Shown here: positions 16,157-27,549 of the stretch, one piece after another
Layout: the number at the start of each line of letters is the position of its first letter
Numbering within the stretch: position 1 is the stretch's first letter
From: Pelagibius sp.
GTDB lineage: Bacteria > Pseudomonadota > Alphaproteobacteria > Kiloniellales > Kiloniellaceae
Reading direction: 5' to 3'
Length of the DNA stretch: 64,000 nucleotides
NCBI RefSeq assembly: GCF_028289705.1
Contig: NZ_JANQOI010000032.1
Location: forward strand, 1-64,000
The notes under the pieces: model-generated
Databases searched by the model: none
What the model saw: the letters and a program-made list of their open reading frames with translations, nothing else
Told to the model about the DNA's origin: nothing
Program-made: the position numbers and the translations under genes

Positions 16157-17038
16157 CTAGTCGTATTCGCTGATCGATAGAAGCCCGAAGCTGTCCTGCA
16201 CCGCCGTGCGCCGCGCGTTGGTCTGGAGGGCTGTCAGCAGGCTCGAGAGACGCCACTCCGGCGCGGCGGGTGCGGGGCCCAGATCGAGGGCGAAGGTGAT
16301 GCCCACGCTGTAGCCGCCGCCGCTGTCAGCGGCGAAGTCGGACCCGAAGGTGAACGGCCCGAGGTGCTGGTCGAGCCCAAGGCGCGCCTCGGAATGAGAG
16401 GCGAGCGGATCGTGGGTCAGGTCCAGCGCCGCTTCCAACCCGCGCTCCAGGGACCAGCGGGAGGCAAGCGAGAGTTCGGTGAGCTGGCGCTGCGGCAGCA
16501 CATCGAACTCCAATTGGCCCTCATGGCGTGCGCCCATCCAATCGAAGCCAAAAGTGAGCTCCCCGTCGGCGGCGCCTTCCGCGGTGCCGCCAGCCTGGAA
16601 ATCCTGCGCCAGGTCCAGCGCCGCACCGATGTTCAGGCGGGGCAGGTGGAGGCTGCCGGTCACGGCGAAGTCGAAACTGTGTTTTCCCGAGGCGAAAGAC
16701 CGGAAGTCGCCGCTGAAGGTCAGGGGCAGCTCGACGGCCTGGCCCAGATCGAACCGCGCCGCCGCGCTCACCCGGCTGTGGCGGGCGAGGGGATCGTCCG
16801 CTTCGTCGGCCTGGGAGAGGTTCAGGGAGGCGAAATACTCCCTGTGCTCGGCGAGCAGATGCAGGGGGCCCAGATCGAACCGGGTGGAGACCTCGCCCAT
16901 GGCCGAGCCGTCCCCGTCCATGACGAGATCCAGTTCTTCACTGTGACCGAGGGAGGTAGTGGCAAGAGCGAGCAGCAGCGTCAGGCTGATCAGGACACTG
17001 TGCAGCGGCGATCTGCTATCGCAGGCGGAAACGCGCAT
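16157..17038 (-). CDS. Secreted beta-rich protein of unknown function
   Basis: A 293-aa precursor with a Sec signal peptide (SVLISLTLLLALATTSLG). The mature sequence is a series of amphipathic strands separated by short turns (STRFDLGPLHLLAEHREYF, SAARFDLGQAVELPLTFSG, GALDLAQDFQAGGT, ARLGLDQHLGPFTFGSDF), the look of an outer-membrane beta-barrel or beta-helix. It does not end in the usual aromatic C-terminal residue, so barrel status is uncertain. The ATG at 17038 follows a TTG by one codon. It is alone on the minus strand, divergent from the parS gap. Confidence 0.65.
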   Translation of the reverse strand: MRVSACDSRSPLHSVLISLTLLLALATTSLGHSEELDLVMDGDGSAMGEVSTRFDLGPLHLLAEHREYFASLNLSQADEADDPLARHSRVSAAARFDLGQAVELPLTFSGDFRSFASGKHSFDFAVTGSLHLPRLNIGAALDLAQDFQAGGTAEGAADGELTFGFDWMGARHEGQLEFDVLPQRQLTELSLASRWSLERGLEAALDLTHDPLASHSEARLGLDQHLGPFTFGSDFAADSGGGYSVGITFALDLGPAPAAPEWRLSSLLTALQTNARRTAVQDSFGLLSISEYD

Positions 17039-17640
17039 CAATCGCTTGGCTCGTTTGGCCCCGGCAGCGCCCTGGGGCCCGGTAATATCTCGTTAAGAAT
17101 TCATAAAGTAATCATCTTAATATTTCGTAAACCATAATAAATTTGTTCGTTTCACGTGAAACAATGAATCGAGATCTTGTGTATAAATACAGATATGTAA
17201 GTAATAAGTCTTATGAGGAAGAATGTTGGTGGCAGACGTGTAGTCACGAACAAAGTCAGCAAAGAACTGTGTGACACCAAAGTGTCCTGTGACAGGGATG
17301 TGACCGCCAAACGATTTCAGATTGTTGTTAATGCCCGGCGGCTGTTATTTCGGGGGAGGGCGTTGAGGGCTGGCTTGGCGGCGCGCTTCCGAGGCGCCCG
17401 TTGCCGCTCTGCGGTTTTGATTTGCCGTTACTTCCAGACCGGGTGCCCCCGCCGCCGGGGGCGGCCTGCACGCTTGGCAGAGCCGGGTCTGAGACCTTAT
17501 GCAAGGGGAAGCCGCGGTGCGGGCCGTGCAGGCGAGCGGCTGTACGCCCCTGGTGCGGACCGCGGCCTGTACGGGGTCTGGCAGTGCTCATTGTACGTGC
17601 TTCCGGCTATGGGCGTGATTGAGAGAGGGGAACGAAGGCG
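17039..17640. other. 602-bp gap between divergent genes; AT-rich half with parS-like site
   Basis: No convincing gene. The first 180 bases (about 17088-17216) are markedly AT-rich and contain a parS-like palindrome. Around 17270-17303 there are three TGTGAC repeats and a GACAC/GTGTC mini-hairpin. The remainder is GC-rich; a 155-codon plus-strand frame at 17213 is Arg-rich, overlaps the nnrDE start and looks non-coding. Confidence 0.6.
17148..17163. other. parS-like ParB-binding palindrome
   Basis: CGTTTCACGTGAAACA matches the conserved parS 16-mer TGTTTCACGTGAAACA at 15 of 16 positions, the only change being the outermost base. It lies in an AT-rich non-coding stretch. ParB nucleates on such sites for chromosome segregation; they cluster in the origin-proximal part of bacterial chromosomes. 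No parA or parB gene is in this window. Confidence 0.7.
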
Positions 17641-19140
17641 ATGCCGGACGGGCGCGCGGGACGAGGCAGCGAAGTTCTGACGGTCGCACAGATGTATGAG
17701 GCCGACCGTCTTGCCATGGACGCCGGTATACCGGGGATCGAACTGATGGAAGCGGCGGGCCGGGCCGTCGCCGAGCGCGCCCTGGAGATCGCTCCGGCCG
17801 ATGCCACCGTCCTTATATTATGCGGGCCGGGGAACAACGGCGGCGACGGTTTCGTTGCGGCACGCCACCTGGAGGCCGCCGGCCGCCAGGTCCGCCTGGC
17901 CCTGCTCGGAAGTCTGGAGGGGCTGTCGGGCGATGCCGCCGCCGCTTCCAAAACCTGGGAGGGGGCGGTCGAAGCCCTCGACCCGGGGGGGCTCGCCGGG
18001 GTCGGCCTGGTGGTGGATGCGCTCTTCGGGGCCGGCCTCAACCGCGCCCTGGACGGCGAGCCGGCCGCGCTGGTGGAGGCGGTTGCCGAGGCGGGAATCC
18101 CGGTGCTGGCCGTGGACGTGCCCAGCGGGATCGCCGGCGACCGTGGCGAGCCGCTGGGCGGGGTGGCCTTTCGCGCGGTGGCGACGGTCACCTTCTTTCG
18201 CAAGAAGCCGGCGCACCTGCTTGTGCCGTCACGCGCCTTCTGCGGCACCGTCTCTCAGGTGGATATCGGCATTCCCGAGAGCGTCCTGGAGCGGATCGAA
18301 ACTACCTGTTACGAGAACGGCCCGCCGCTCTGGCTGGACGGCTTTCCCTGGCGCCGGGCGGACGCGCACAAGTATCACGCCGGCCACGCCCTGATCTGCG
18401 GGGGCGCGACGATGACCGGGGCGGCCCAACTGGCTTCGCGGGCCGCGCTGCGCGTCGGGGCGGGGCTGGTCACCGTCACCTGCACAGCCGACAGCCTGCC
18501 CGTCTATGCCCTGGCAAACCCCAGCGTGATCACCCTGCCGCTGGCCGCGCCGGAGGACTTCGCCGCTGCCCTGGAGGACCCGCGCCGCAACGCCCTGCTG
18601 CTCGGGCCCGGCAACGGCGCTACGGCGGAGACCCGCGCGCGGGCGCTGTTGGCCCTAGGGAGCAGACGAACCGTGGTGCTGGATGCCGATGGGCTGACTA
18701 TCTTCGAGAACGGGTCCGCGGAACTCTTTACGGCCATCGCCGTGGCTGAGGGCGAGACGGTACTGACGCCCCATGACGGGGAGTTCAGGCGCCTCTTTCC
18801 GGATCTGGAGGGTAGTCGCCTGGAGCGTGCCCGTGCCGCCGCGCAGCGCTGCGGCGCGACGCTGGTGTTGAAGGGGCCGGACAGCGTGGTGGCGGCGCCG
18901 GACGGCCGCGCTTCCATCAACCCGGCGGCCCCGCCCTGGCTGGCCACCGCGGGCACCGGCGATGTGCTGGCGGGCATGGTCACGGGTCTGTTGGCGCAGG
19001 GCATGCCGGCCTTCGAGGCGGCGAGCGCGGCGGTTTGGCTGCACACGGCGGCGGCCTTCCGCTTCGGCCCCGGCATGATCTCGGAAGACCTGCCCGATGC
19101 CCTTCCCGATGTGCTGGGCGAGCTCTACGAGGTCGCGTAA
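17641..19140 (+). CDS. nnrDE: Bifunctional NAD(P)H-hydrate epimerase / ADP-dependent NAD(P)H-hydrate dehydratase
   Basis: Repairs hydrated NADH and NADPH: the N-terminal domain interconverts R and S epimers and the C-terminal domain dehydrates the S form using ADP or ATP. The 499-aa product shows the YjeF_N segment GPGNNGGDGFVAARHL from residue 62, and the C-terminal carbohydrate-kinase-like domain with HALICGGATMTGAAQLA, TPHDGEFRRL and GTGDVLAGM. Length fits the fused form. A purine-rich site (GAGGGGAACGAAGG) precedes the ATG. In many alphaproteobacteria this gene is near glnB; here it is about 4 kb away. Confidence 0.93.
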   Translation: MPDGRAGRGSEVLTVAQMYEADRLAMDAGIPGIELMEAAGRAVAERALEIAPADATVLILCGPGNNGGDGFVAARHLEAAGRQVRLALLGSLEGLSGDAAAASKTWEGAVEALDPGGLAGVGLVVDALFGAGLNRALDGEPAALVEAVAEAGIPVLAVDVPSGIAGDRGEPLGGVAFRAVATVTFFRKKPAHLLVPSRAFCGTVSQVDIGIPESVLERIETTCYENGPPLWLDGFPWRRADAHKYHAGHALICGGATMTGAAQLASRAALRVGAGLVTVTCTADSLPVYALANPSVITLPLAAPEDFAAALEDPRRNALLLGPGNGATAETRARALLALGSRRTVVLDADGLTIFENGSAELFTAIAVAEGETVLTPHDGEFRRLFPDLEGSRLERARAAAQRCGATLVLKGPDSVVAAPDGRASINPAAPPWLATAGTGDVLAGMVTGLLAQGMPAFEAASAAVWLHTAAAFRFGPGMISEDLPDALPDVLGELYEVA

Positions 19141-19297
19141 TCCGCGCCCTATCGTTCTGAAATTATGCAATAATTTTAGGCAGTTCGCTTGTAATCGTTA
19201 ACGAAAACTTCACGCCTGCAGGCGCAAAATCACGCCTAAGTTGGTCAAGGATTGGCCTTTCTCGGGGGGTGGCCTTGATTGAGAAGGTATTGAAATC

Positions 19298-19612
19298 ATG
19301 CTTGCAACGAACTGGTTTCGGCAATCTGCGCCAGCCGACCAGATAAAGGTCGGCAGCGTCTACCAGCGGGCTCATGACGGTAACATCATCGAAACGGCGA
19401 AGGTGATCGACGTCGGCCGCGACGCCTTGGGCATTCCCCACGTGACCTATGACGTCTCGGTCGAACGGGCTCGGCTCGCCAAATACGAAGAGCGGCGTAC
19501 CCTGGGTCTCGAGAGTTTCGCCGAGCGCTTTCGCGAATCCATTGCCGCCGACCGGAAGGGCGACGGCAAGCCCGCCGCTTCCAGGAAGTCCCCCGCCAAG
19601 CACGACGCCTGA
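19298..19612 (+). CDS. Small conserved-looking protein, first of two tandem paralogues
   Basis: A 104-aa soluble protein of unknown function. The core (about residues 17-78) predicts an SH3- or Tudor-like beta-rich fold: KVGSVYQRAHDGNIIETAKV, then DALGIPHVTYDVSV and RTLGLESFAERF. A basic disordered tail (PAASRKSPAKH) follows. The next gene carries the same landmarks ETAxVI, LGxPHVxYD and LGxxxFxExF, so the two are paralogues. GAGAAGG precedes the ATG at suitable spacing. It lies between nnrDE and tRNA-Leu. Confidence 0.7.
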   Translation: MLATNWFRQSAPADQIKVGSVYQRAHDGNIIETAKVIDVGRDALGIPHVTYDVSVERARLAKYEERRTLGLESFAERFRESIAADRKGDGKPAASRKSPAKHDA

Positions 19613-19792
19613 ACCGCCGGCGCCACGTTCCGGCAGGATCGCTTTCCCGCGGTCGGTCGTGCCGATGGCCCGGCCGGCGACGATGGCGCCCCAGGCCCCA
19701 TGGACAAGTCCCCACGGACAAGGCTCAGCGCGCCCCGCAGTGGTTAGGTGAAATTAATCCTGCGTCAAAGATTTATCCCTAATCTGACCGAC

Positions 19793-20188
19793 ATGGAAAC
19801 CACGCGACAGGAAAAGGCCCAGACGTCCGTCGACCAGACGTCCGTCGACCAGACGTCCGTCAACCAGTCGGCCGAGACCTCGGCCCGGCCGAGCAGCCTT
19901 TGGCGGCAGCTCTCGGGCGCCTTCGGCGGCGGCGACCGGCGCAGCCTTTTCTCCAAGCGCGGCACCAACGCGGCGGGCGTCAAGGCCGGCCGCATCTTTC
20001 GCCACAGCGACGGCAAGGGCCGCAACGAGACCGCGACAGTCATCGGCCTCTGCGAGATCCTGGGCATGCCCCACGTCCGTTACGACCTGCGGATCGATCA
20101 GCCGGGCCACCGGCCGTTCGAGGACGGCCCGCGGGTGCTCGGAATGAAGACCTTCGTGGAGCACTTCTGCGAGCCCGTCGGCTCCTGA
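19793..20188 (+). CDS. Second tandem paralogue with repeat-bearing N-terminus
   Basis: A 131-aa soluble protein. Residues 1-50 are low-complexity and contain a QTSVD pentapeptide repeated three times from a 15-bp DNA repeat. The core from about residue 55 (AGRIFRHSDGKGRNETATV, LGMPHVRYDLRI, VLGMKTFVEHFCEP) matches the preceding 104-aa protein. The ATG at 19793 was chosen because the upstream alternative reads through an AT-rich leader. Function is unknown; duplication followed by divergence of the N-terminus is inferred. Confidence 0.68.
   Translation: METTRQEKAQTSVDQTSVDQTSVNQSAETSARPSSLWRQLSGAFGGGDRRSLFSKRGTNAAGVKAGRIFRHSDGKGRNETATVIGLCEILGMPHVRYDLRIDQPGHRPFEDGPRVLGMKTFVEHFCEPVGS
19820..19864. 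repeat. 15-bp in-frame tandem repeat, three copies
   Basis: CAGACGTCCGTCGAC is repeated at 19820, 19835 and 19850 (third copy with one change), adding QTSVD units to the N-terminus of the 131-aa protein. The near identity of the copies suggests recent slippage and possible length variation between strains. Confidence 0.9.
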
Positions 20189-20355
20189 CCGCCGGCGTCG
20201 CGGCGTCCGTCGCCTCAATTCCACCGCTCTGACCCCCGGCCGCCACCTGGGCACTGCCGCAGCAGCGCAAATTCGCCGATTTTCCGCGCCCTTGCGTGGC
20301 CGCTTGCTATTGCGCGACCGGTCCCGATGATATACATCGGCCATCCGCGGATAAC

Positions 20356-20440
20356 GCGGGCGTGGCGGAACTGGTAGACGCGCTGGTTTTAGGTACCAGT
20401 GGAGTGATCCATGGGGGTTCGAGTCCCTCCGCCCGCACCA
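20356..20440 (+). tRNA. tRNA-Leu (TAG)
   Basis: Class II tRNA of 85 nt with acceptor GCGGGCG/CGCCCGC, anticodon stem CTGGT/ACCAG, anticodon TAG at 20390-20392, a long variable arm, T-loop GGTTCGAGTCC and encoded CCA. It lies between the paralogue pair and tig. Confidence 0.97.
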
Positions 20441-20531
20441 ACCGAACGTGGTGGGATCACGGTCCTGCCCGGCTCAACAGGCACCCCTCGGATCATCACA
20501 TGAGACAAGGCTCGGAAAGGCCTAGCCGAAC

Positions 20532-22007
20532 ATGCAGGTCACGGAAGTAAGCAGCGAAGGCTTGAAGCGCGACTTCAAGGTTGTCATCGGCGCCAAGGAG
20601 ATTGGCGAGAAGGTCGAAGCCCGCCTGCGGGAGCTGAGCGTCAAGGTCAAGGTCCCCGGCTTCCGGCCGGGCAAGGCGCCCATCAAGCTGCTGAAGCAGC
20701 GCTTCGGCCCCTCGGTGATGGGCGAGGTGCTGGAACGGGCGGTCACCGACTCCTCGGCCCAGGCGCTGAACGAGCGCGGGCTGCGTCCGGCAGTCCAGCC
20801 GAAGATCGAGATCGTCTCCTTCGACGACGGCCAGGACCTCGAATACAGCATGGCCATCGAGCTGCTGCCGGAAATCGAGCCAATGGACTTCTCCAAGATC
20901 GAGCTGGAGCGGGTCAAGGTGATGGTTCCGGACGAGGAGGTCGGCGCGGCCATCGACCGCCTGGCGGAGGCCCGCAAGGAGTCCAAGCCGCTGGAGACCC
21001 CGCGCAAATCGGAGTCCGGCGACATTCTGGTCATCGATTTCAAGGGCACCGTCCACGGTGAGGCGCTGCCCGGGATGGCCGCCGACGATCATCACCTGGA
21101 GCTGGGATCCAACAGCTTCATTGCCGGCTTCGAGGACCAGCTCATCGGCGTCGAGGTGGGGGAGACCCGGGAAGTCAAGGTGACCTTCCCCGAGGCCTAT
21201 GGCAACGAGAAGCTGGCCGGCCAGCCCGCGGTCTTCCAATGCACCGTCAAGGAGATCCGCGAAGCGGTGCCCGTGGCGGTCGATGACGAGATGGCCAAGT
21301 CGATGGGGGCGGAGAGCCTGGAAGACCTGCGCGACAAGGTGAAGGAGCGGCTCGGCGCCGACTATGACGGCCTGTCGCGCATGCGCATGAAGCGCAAGAT
21401 CCTGGACAAGCTGGCCGACGCCCACGACTTCGGCGTGCCGGAGAGCATGGTCGAGCTGGAGTTCGAGGCGATCTGGCAACAGGTCGAGGCGGACCGCCAG
21501 AGGGGCAATGTCGACCCGGACGACGAAGGCAAGGAAGACGACGACGTGAAAGCCGAGTACCGGGAGATCGCCGAGCGGCGGGTGCGCCTCGGGCTGCTGC
21601 TCTCGGAGGTCGGCCGTCTCAACCAGATCGACGTGACCCAGGACGAGGTCAATCAGGCGCTGTTCCGCGAGGCCCAGCGCCACCCCGGCCAGGAACAGCA
21701 GGTGCTGGAGTTCTACCGGGCGAATCCGGAGGCCATGGCCCAGCTCCGCGCCCCCCTGTTCGAGGACAAGGTGGTCGACTTCATCGTCGACCTGGCTCAG
21801 GTAACCGAGCGCGAGCTCTCGCCGGATCAGCTCCGCGAGGAAGAGGAGAAGGAGGCCGCCGAGGCCGAGACACCGAAGAAGCCAGCCAAGAAATCTGCCA
21901 AGAAAGCGGCCAAAAAGGCGGCTGGCGCGGACGCGGCACAGGCGGAAGAGACCGAGGCCGGCGAGGCTGCGGCCGAGGCGGGCGCGGCGGACAAGGACGG
22001 GTCCTGA
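20532..22007 (+). CDS. tig: Trigger factor
   Basis: Ribosome-associated chaperone and peptidyl-prolyl isomerase that binds nascent chains at the exit tunnel. The 491-aa product has the ribosome-docking signature GFRPGKAPIKLLKQRFG near residues 46-62, a central FKBP-like domain (GDILVIDFKGTVHGE, AGFEDQLIGVEVGE), and the helical C-domain. The tail after about residue 435 is an acidic and Lys/Ala-rich extension (PKKPAKKSAKKAAKKAAG), seen in several alphaproteobacteria. GGAAAGG lies upstream of the ATG. It heads the tig-clpP-clpX-lon protein-quality cluster. Confidence 0.96.
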   Translation: MQVTEVSSEGLKRDFKVVIGAKEIGEKVEARLRELSVKVKVPGFRPGKAPIKLLKQRFGPSVMGEVLERAVTDSSAQALNERGLRPAVQPKIEIVSFDDGQDLEYSMAIELLPEIEPMDFSKIELERVKVMVPDEEVGAAIDRLAEARKESKPLETPRKSESGDILVIDFKGTVHGEALPGMAADDHHLELGSNSFIAGFEDQLIGVEVGETREVKVTFPEAYGNEKLAGQPAVFQCTVKEIREAVPVAVDDEMAKSMGAESLEDLRDKVKERLGADYDGLSRMRMKRKILDKLADAHDFGVPESMVELEFEAIWQQVEADRQRGNVDPDDEGKEDDDVKAEYREIAERRVRLGLLLSEVGRLNQIDVTQDEVNQALFREAQRHPGQEQQVLEFYRANPEAMAQLRAPLFEDKVVDFIVDLAQVTERELSPDQLREEEEKEAAEAETPKKPAKKSAKKAAKKAAGADAAQAEETEAGEAAAEAGAADKDGS

Positions 22008-22144
22008 GGGCCGCCGGCCGGCGGCCTGCGTGCGAAGTGCTTTTCATAGCGGCGCGAAACACTTAGATGTGACGTTGTCTTGGTCGACGGCGCCACGGCG
22101 GGCGTGCCCGGCGCACCGGAGGCCAGCTCAATAGAGGAAGGTCC

Positions 22145-22819
22145 ATGAGCTACCTGTCTGACTCGGTCCCCAACCATCACGATCTGGTAATGAACACCCT
22201 GGTGCCGATGGTGGTCGAACAGACCAGCCGCGGCGAGCGCGCCTACGATATCTATTCCCGGCTGCTCAAGGAGCGCATCATCTTCCTGACCGGGCCGGTG
22301 CACGACGCGGTGGCCAGCCTGGTCTGCGCCCAGCTCCTGTATCTGGAGTCGGAGAACCCGACCCAGGACATCTTCTTCTACATCAACTCGCCCGGCGGCG
22401 TGGTGACCTCGGGCCTGGCCATGTACGACACCATGCAATACATCCGGCCGGCGGTGCAGACCGTCTGCATCGGCCAGGCCGCCTCCGCCGGCTCCCTGCT
22501 GTTGATGGCCGGTGCGCAGGGCAAGCGCTTCGCGCTGCCGAACTCCAAGATCATGATCCACCAGCCCTCCGGCGGCTACCAGGGGCAGGTCACCGACATC
22601 CAGATCCATGCCGAGGACATCCTCCGCACGCGGACCCGGCTGAACGAGATTTACGCCCAGCACTGCGGCAAGGATCTGGCCACCATCGAATCCTCCATGG
22701 AGCGCGACAATTTCATGTCGCCCGAGGAGGCCAAGGACTTCGGTCTGATCGACGAGGTGGTCACCGAGCGGCCGCGCGGCGACGACGAGGCGGCGGGTGA
22801 GGACGGGAAGGACGGCTAG
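22145..22819 (+). CDS. clpP: ATP-dependent Clp protease proteolytic subunit
   Basis: Serine protease that forms a double heptameric chamber and degrades substrates fed by ClpX or ClpA. The 224-aa protein shows the triad: Ser114 in GQAASAGS, His139 in IMIHQPSGG and Asp188 in MERDNFMS. The short acidic C-terminal tail ([13 protein letters not shown]) is dispensable-looking. AGAGGAAG precedes the ATG. Its position between tig and clpX is the conserved arrangement. Confidence 0.97.
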   Translation: MSYLSDSVPNHHDLVMNTLVPMVVEQTSRGERAYDIYSRLLKERIIFLTGPVHDAVASLVCAQLLYLESENPTQDIFFYINSPGGVVTSGLAMYDTMQYIRPAVQTVCIGQAASAGSLLLMAGAQGKRFALPNSKIMIHQPSGGYQGQVTDIQIHAEDILRTRTRLNEIYAQHCGKDLATIESSMERDNFMSPEEAKDFGLIDEVVTERPRGDDEAAGEDGKDG

Positions 22820-23098
22820 CGGGGCCGGGCGCGGCCTGATGGGACGGGTCCCGGCGCTCCAGGGTGGCATGGCCGGCCGGCGCTCCGCCCGTATGGGTTG
22901 TGGGCGCCGGTGGCGATCGTTAACCCTTCCATTAAGAGATTATTGAACCCTGGCAATTAGGCTCAAATTGCCCTGTTGGAGAAGCACCCCCGTACCCCCT
23001 TCGGAGCAACCTGGAATACCTTGGTTTTTGTCGTTGTGCGGGCACGGGGCGTATGACTAACATGGCAAGGTGAGGAACAAGCGCCTAGAAAAAGCGGT

Positions 23099-24364
23099 AT
23101 GAGCAAGTCAAGCGGCAGCGATTCCAAGAATACCCTCTATTGCTCCTTCTGCGGCAAAAGCCAGCATGAGGTGCGCAAGCTCATCGCCGGTCCGACGGTG
23201 TTCATCTGCGACGAGTGCGTCGTGCTCTGCATGGACATCATCCGCGAAGAGCACAAGACGACCCTCGTCAAGTCGCGCGACGGCGTTCCCACACCCCAGG
23301 ACATCTGCACGGTGCTGGATGACTATGTGATCGGCCAGGCGCATGCCAAGCGCGTGCTCTCGGTGGCTGTCCATAATCACTACAAGCGCCTGGCCCATGG
23401 GGCCAAGTCGGCCGATGTCGAGCTGGCCAAGTCCAACATCCTGCTCATCGGTCCGACGGGCTGCGGCAAGACGCTGCTGGCCCAGACCCTGGCGCGGATT
23501 CTCGACGTGCCCTTTACCATGGCCGACGCCACGACCCTGACCGAGGCCGGCTACGTGGGCGAGGATGTCGAGAACATCATTCTAAAGCTGCTGCAGTCTG
23601 CCGACTACAACGTCGAGCGCGCCCAGCGCGGCATCGTCTACATCGACGAGGTGGACAAGATCAGCCGCAAGTCCGACAACCCCTCCATCACCCGCGATGT
23701 GTCGGGCGAGGGCGTCCAGCAGGCGCTCTTGAAGATCATGGAGGGCACGGTGGCCTCGGTCCCGCCCCAGGGCGGCCGCAAGCACCCGCAGCAGGAATTC
23801 CTGCAGGTCGACACCACCAACATCCTGTTCATCTGTGGCGGCGCCTTCGCCGGCCTCGACAAACTGATCGCTGGCCGCGGCAAGGGAACCTCCATCGGCT
23901 TCGGCGCCGATGTGCGCGGGCCCGACGACCGCTCCACCGGCGAGGTGCTGAAGGATGTGGAGCCGGAAGATCTGCTCAAGTTCGGTCTGATCCCGGAGTT
24001 CGTCGGCCGCCTGCCGGTGGTGGCGACCCTGGAGGATCTCGACGAGGATGCGCTCATCGAAATCCTCACCCAGCCGAAGAACGCCCTGGTCAAGCAGTAC
24101 GAGCGGCTGTTCGAGATGGAGGACGTGCGGGTCGACTTTACCGAAGACGCGCTCCGCGCGATTTCCGCCAAGGCAATTGCGCGCAAGACCGGCGCGCGCG
24201 GGCTGCGTTCCATCATGGAAAGCATCCTGCTCGATCCCATGTACGATCTCCCCGGCCTGGAAGGGGTGGAGGAAATCGTCATCAACCGGGAGGTCGTCGA
24301 CGGGCGGGCCAAGCCTCTCTACATCTACACAGACCGTCGTGAGGATCTCGGAACAAGCGCTTAG
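23099..24364 (+). CDS. clpX: ATP-dependent Clp protease ATP-binding subunit ClpX
   Basis: AAA+ unfoldase that recognises tagged or specific substrates and threads them into ClpP. The 421-aa protein has the N-terminal four-cysteine zinc domain (Cys15, Cys18, Cys37, Cys40), Walker A GPTGCGKT at 118-125, Walker [10 protein letters not shown], the pore loop GYVGEDVE, and the IGF loop region [13 protein letters not shown] terminator-like hairpin overlaps its stop codon, and lon follows after 144 bp, probably with its own promoter. Confidence 0.97.
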   Translation: MSKSSGSDSKNTLYCSFCGKSQHEVRKLIAGPTVFICDECVVLCMDIIREEHKTTLVKSRDGVPTPQDICTVLDDYVIGQAHAKRVLSVAVHNHYKRLAHGAKSADVELAKSNILLIGPTGCGKTLLAQTLARILDVPFTMADATTLTEAGYVGEDVENIILKLLQSADYNVERAQRGIVYIDEVDKISRKSDNPSITRDVSGEGVQQALLKIMEGTVASVPPQGGRKHPQQEFLQVDTTNILFICGGAFAGLDKLIAGRGKGTSIGFGADVRGPDDRSTGEVLKDVEPEDLLKFGLIPEFVGRLPVVATLEDLDEDALIEILTQPKNALVKQYERLFEMEDVRVDFTEDALRAISAKAIARKTGARGLRSIMESILLDPMYDLPGLEGVEEIVINREVVDGRAKPLYIYTDRREDLGTSA

Positions 24365-24375
24365 GTGCTTGTTTT
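24352..24375 (+). terminator. Terminator-like hairpin whose loop contains the clpX stop codon
   Basis: AACAAGCGC (24352-24360) pairs with GTGCTTGTT (24365-24373), nine pairs with one G-T, closing on the loop TTAG that holds the clpX stop TAG. It ends in GTTTTG. The T-run is short and partly in the stem, so efficiency is uncertain; translating ribosomes would disrupt it. Confidence 0.5.
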
Positions 24376-24508
24376 GCTGCCATTAATGCGGGACCTTGAA
24401 GTCCCGGCAAGAATCTACAATTTTTAACGGATGACGCTCTAGACTCGGCCCCCGACCGTTGTTCGTTGGTATGCGGCCTGTCCGCTCTTAGGTCTCATAA
24501 GAGGTATC

Positions 24509-26920
<2,412 letters not shown>

Positions 26921-27105
26921 CTGCGACTCCAAATTCCTCGATTCGCGGGGCAAATGTGAGGCCAAAACCGGCCAAAACCCTTGCATTTCCGCCCTTCTCA
27001 CGTTGACTGCCGATCACGGCGCGATTTACAATTCGCACCTCCTCGGAGCGGTTTTCTTTATCTCTCTGCACATCCTTATCCCTACTGTTAGGAGGGGGGT
27101 TCAAC

Positions 27106-27378
27106 GTGAACAAAAATGATCTGGTAGCAGTCGTTGCGGACAAGACGGGCCTGTCGAAGGCTGATGCGACGAAGTCGGTCGATGGCGTGTTCGACGCGAT
27201 CACCGAGTCGCTGAAGTCCGGAAACGAGGTGCGCCTCGTTGGCTTCGGCACCTTCACCGTCACCAAGCGCGCTGCTTCTCAAGGCCGTAATCCCCGCACG
27301 GGCGAGCCGATTCAGATCGCTGCGTCCATGCAACCGAAGTTCAAGGCCGGCAAGGGCCTGAAGGACGCCGTCAACTAG
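27106..27378 (+). CDS. hup: DNA-binding protein HU
   Basis: Small nucleoid protein that bends DNA as a dimer. The 90-aa product has the standard HU layout: helical N-half (NKNDLVAVVADKTGLSKADA), GFGTFTV, and the DNA-gripping arm with RNPRTGEPIQIAASMQPKFKAGKGLKDAVN. A GTG start with AGGAGGGGGG upstream defines the N-terminus. It follows lon at 185 bp and is ended by an intrinsic terminator. Confidence 0.97.
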   Translation: MNKNDLVAVVADKTGLSKADATKSVDGVFDAITESLKSGNEVRLVGFGTFTVTKRAASQGRNPRTGEPIQIAASMQPKFKAGKGLKDAVN

Positions 27379-27404
27379 TTATTGACGCGCTTCGCGCGGA
27401 TATC

Positions 27405-27446
27405 GCCGGCCGCCCCGTTTGCTTCGGAGGCGGCCGGTGCTATTTT
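27405..27446 (+). terminator. Rho-independent terminator of hup
   Basis: CCGGCCGCC (27406-27414) pairs with GGCGGCCGG (27429-27437) across a 14-nt loop and is followed by TGCTATTTT. It begins 27 bases past the hup stop. Confidence 0.65.
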
Positions 27447-27549
27447 GGGCCCGCTTTCAGGACCCGCGAGGCAGGGGCCATCGCCCGTTCTTCTGTCTTC
27501 CCCGAGCAGAGCTTCGGCCAGGCCGAGGCGGCACCCTTGGGGTCCTCTG

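Noticed and set aside
17039-17640. Replication origin at the parS gap
   Set aside because: The gap is partly AT-rich, but I saw no DnaA boxes (TTATCCACA type) and no origin-linked genes such as dnaA, hemE, parA or parB.
17213-17680. 155-codon plus-strand frame in the gap before nnrDE
   Set aside because: Arg/Gly-rich sequence with no domain, overlapping the nnrDE start by 40 bases in another frame; its only attraction is an ATG in the AT-rich region.
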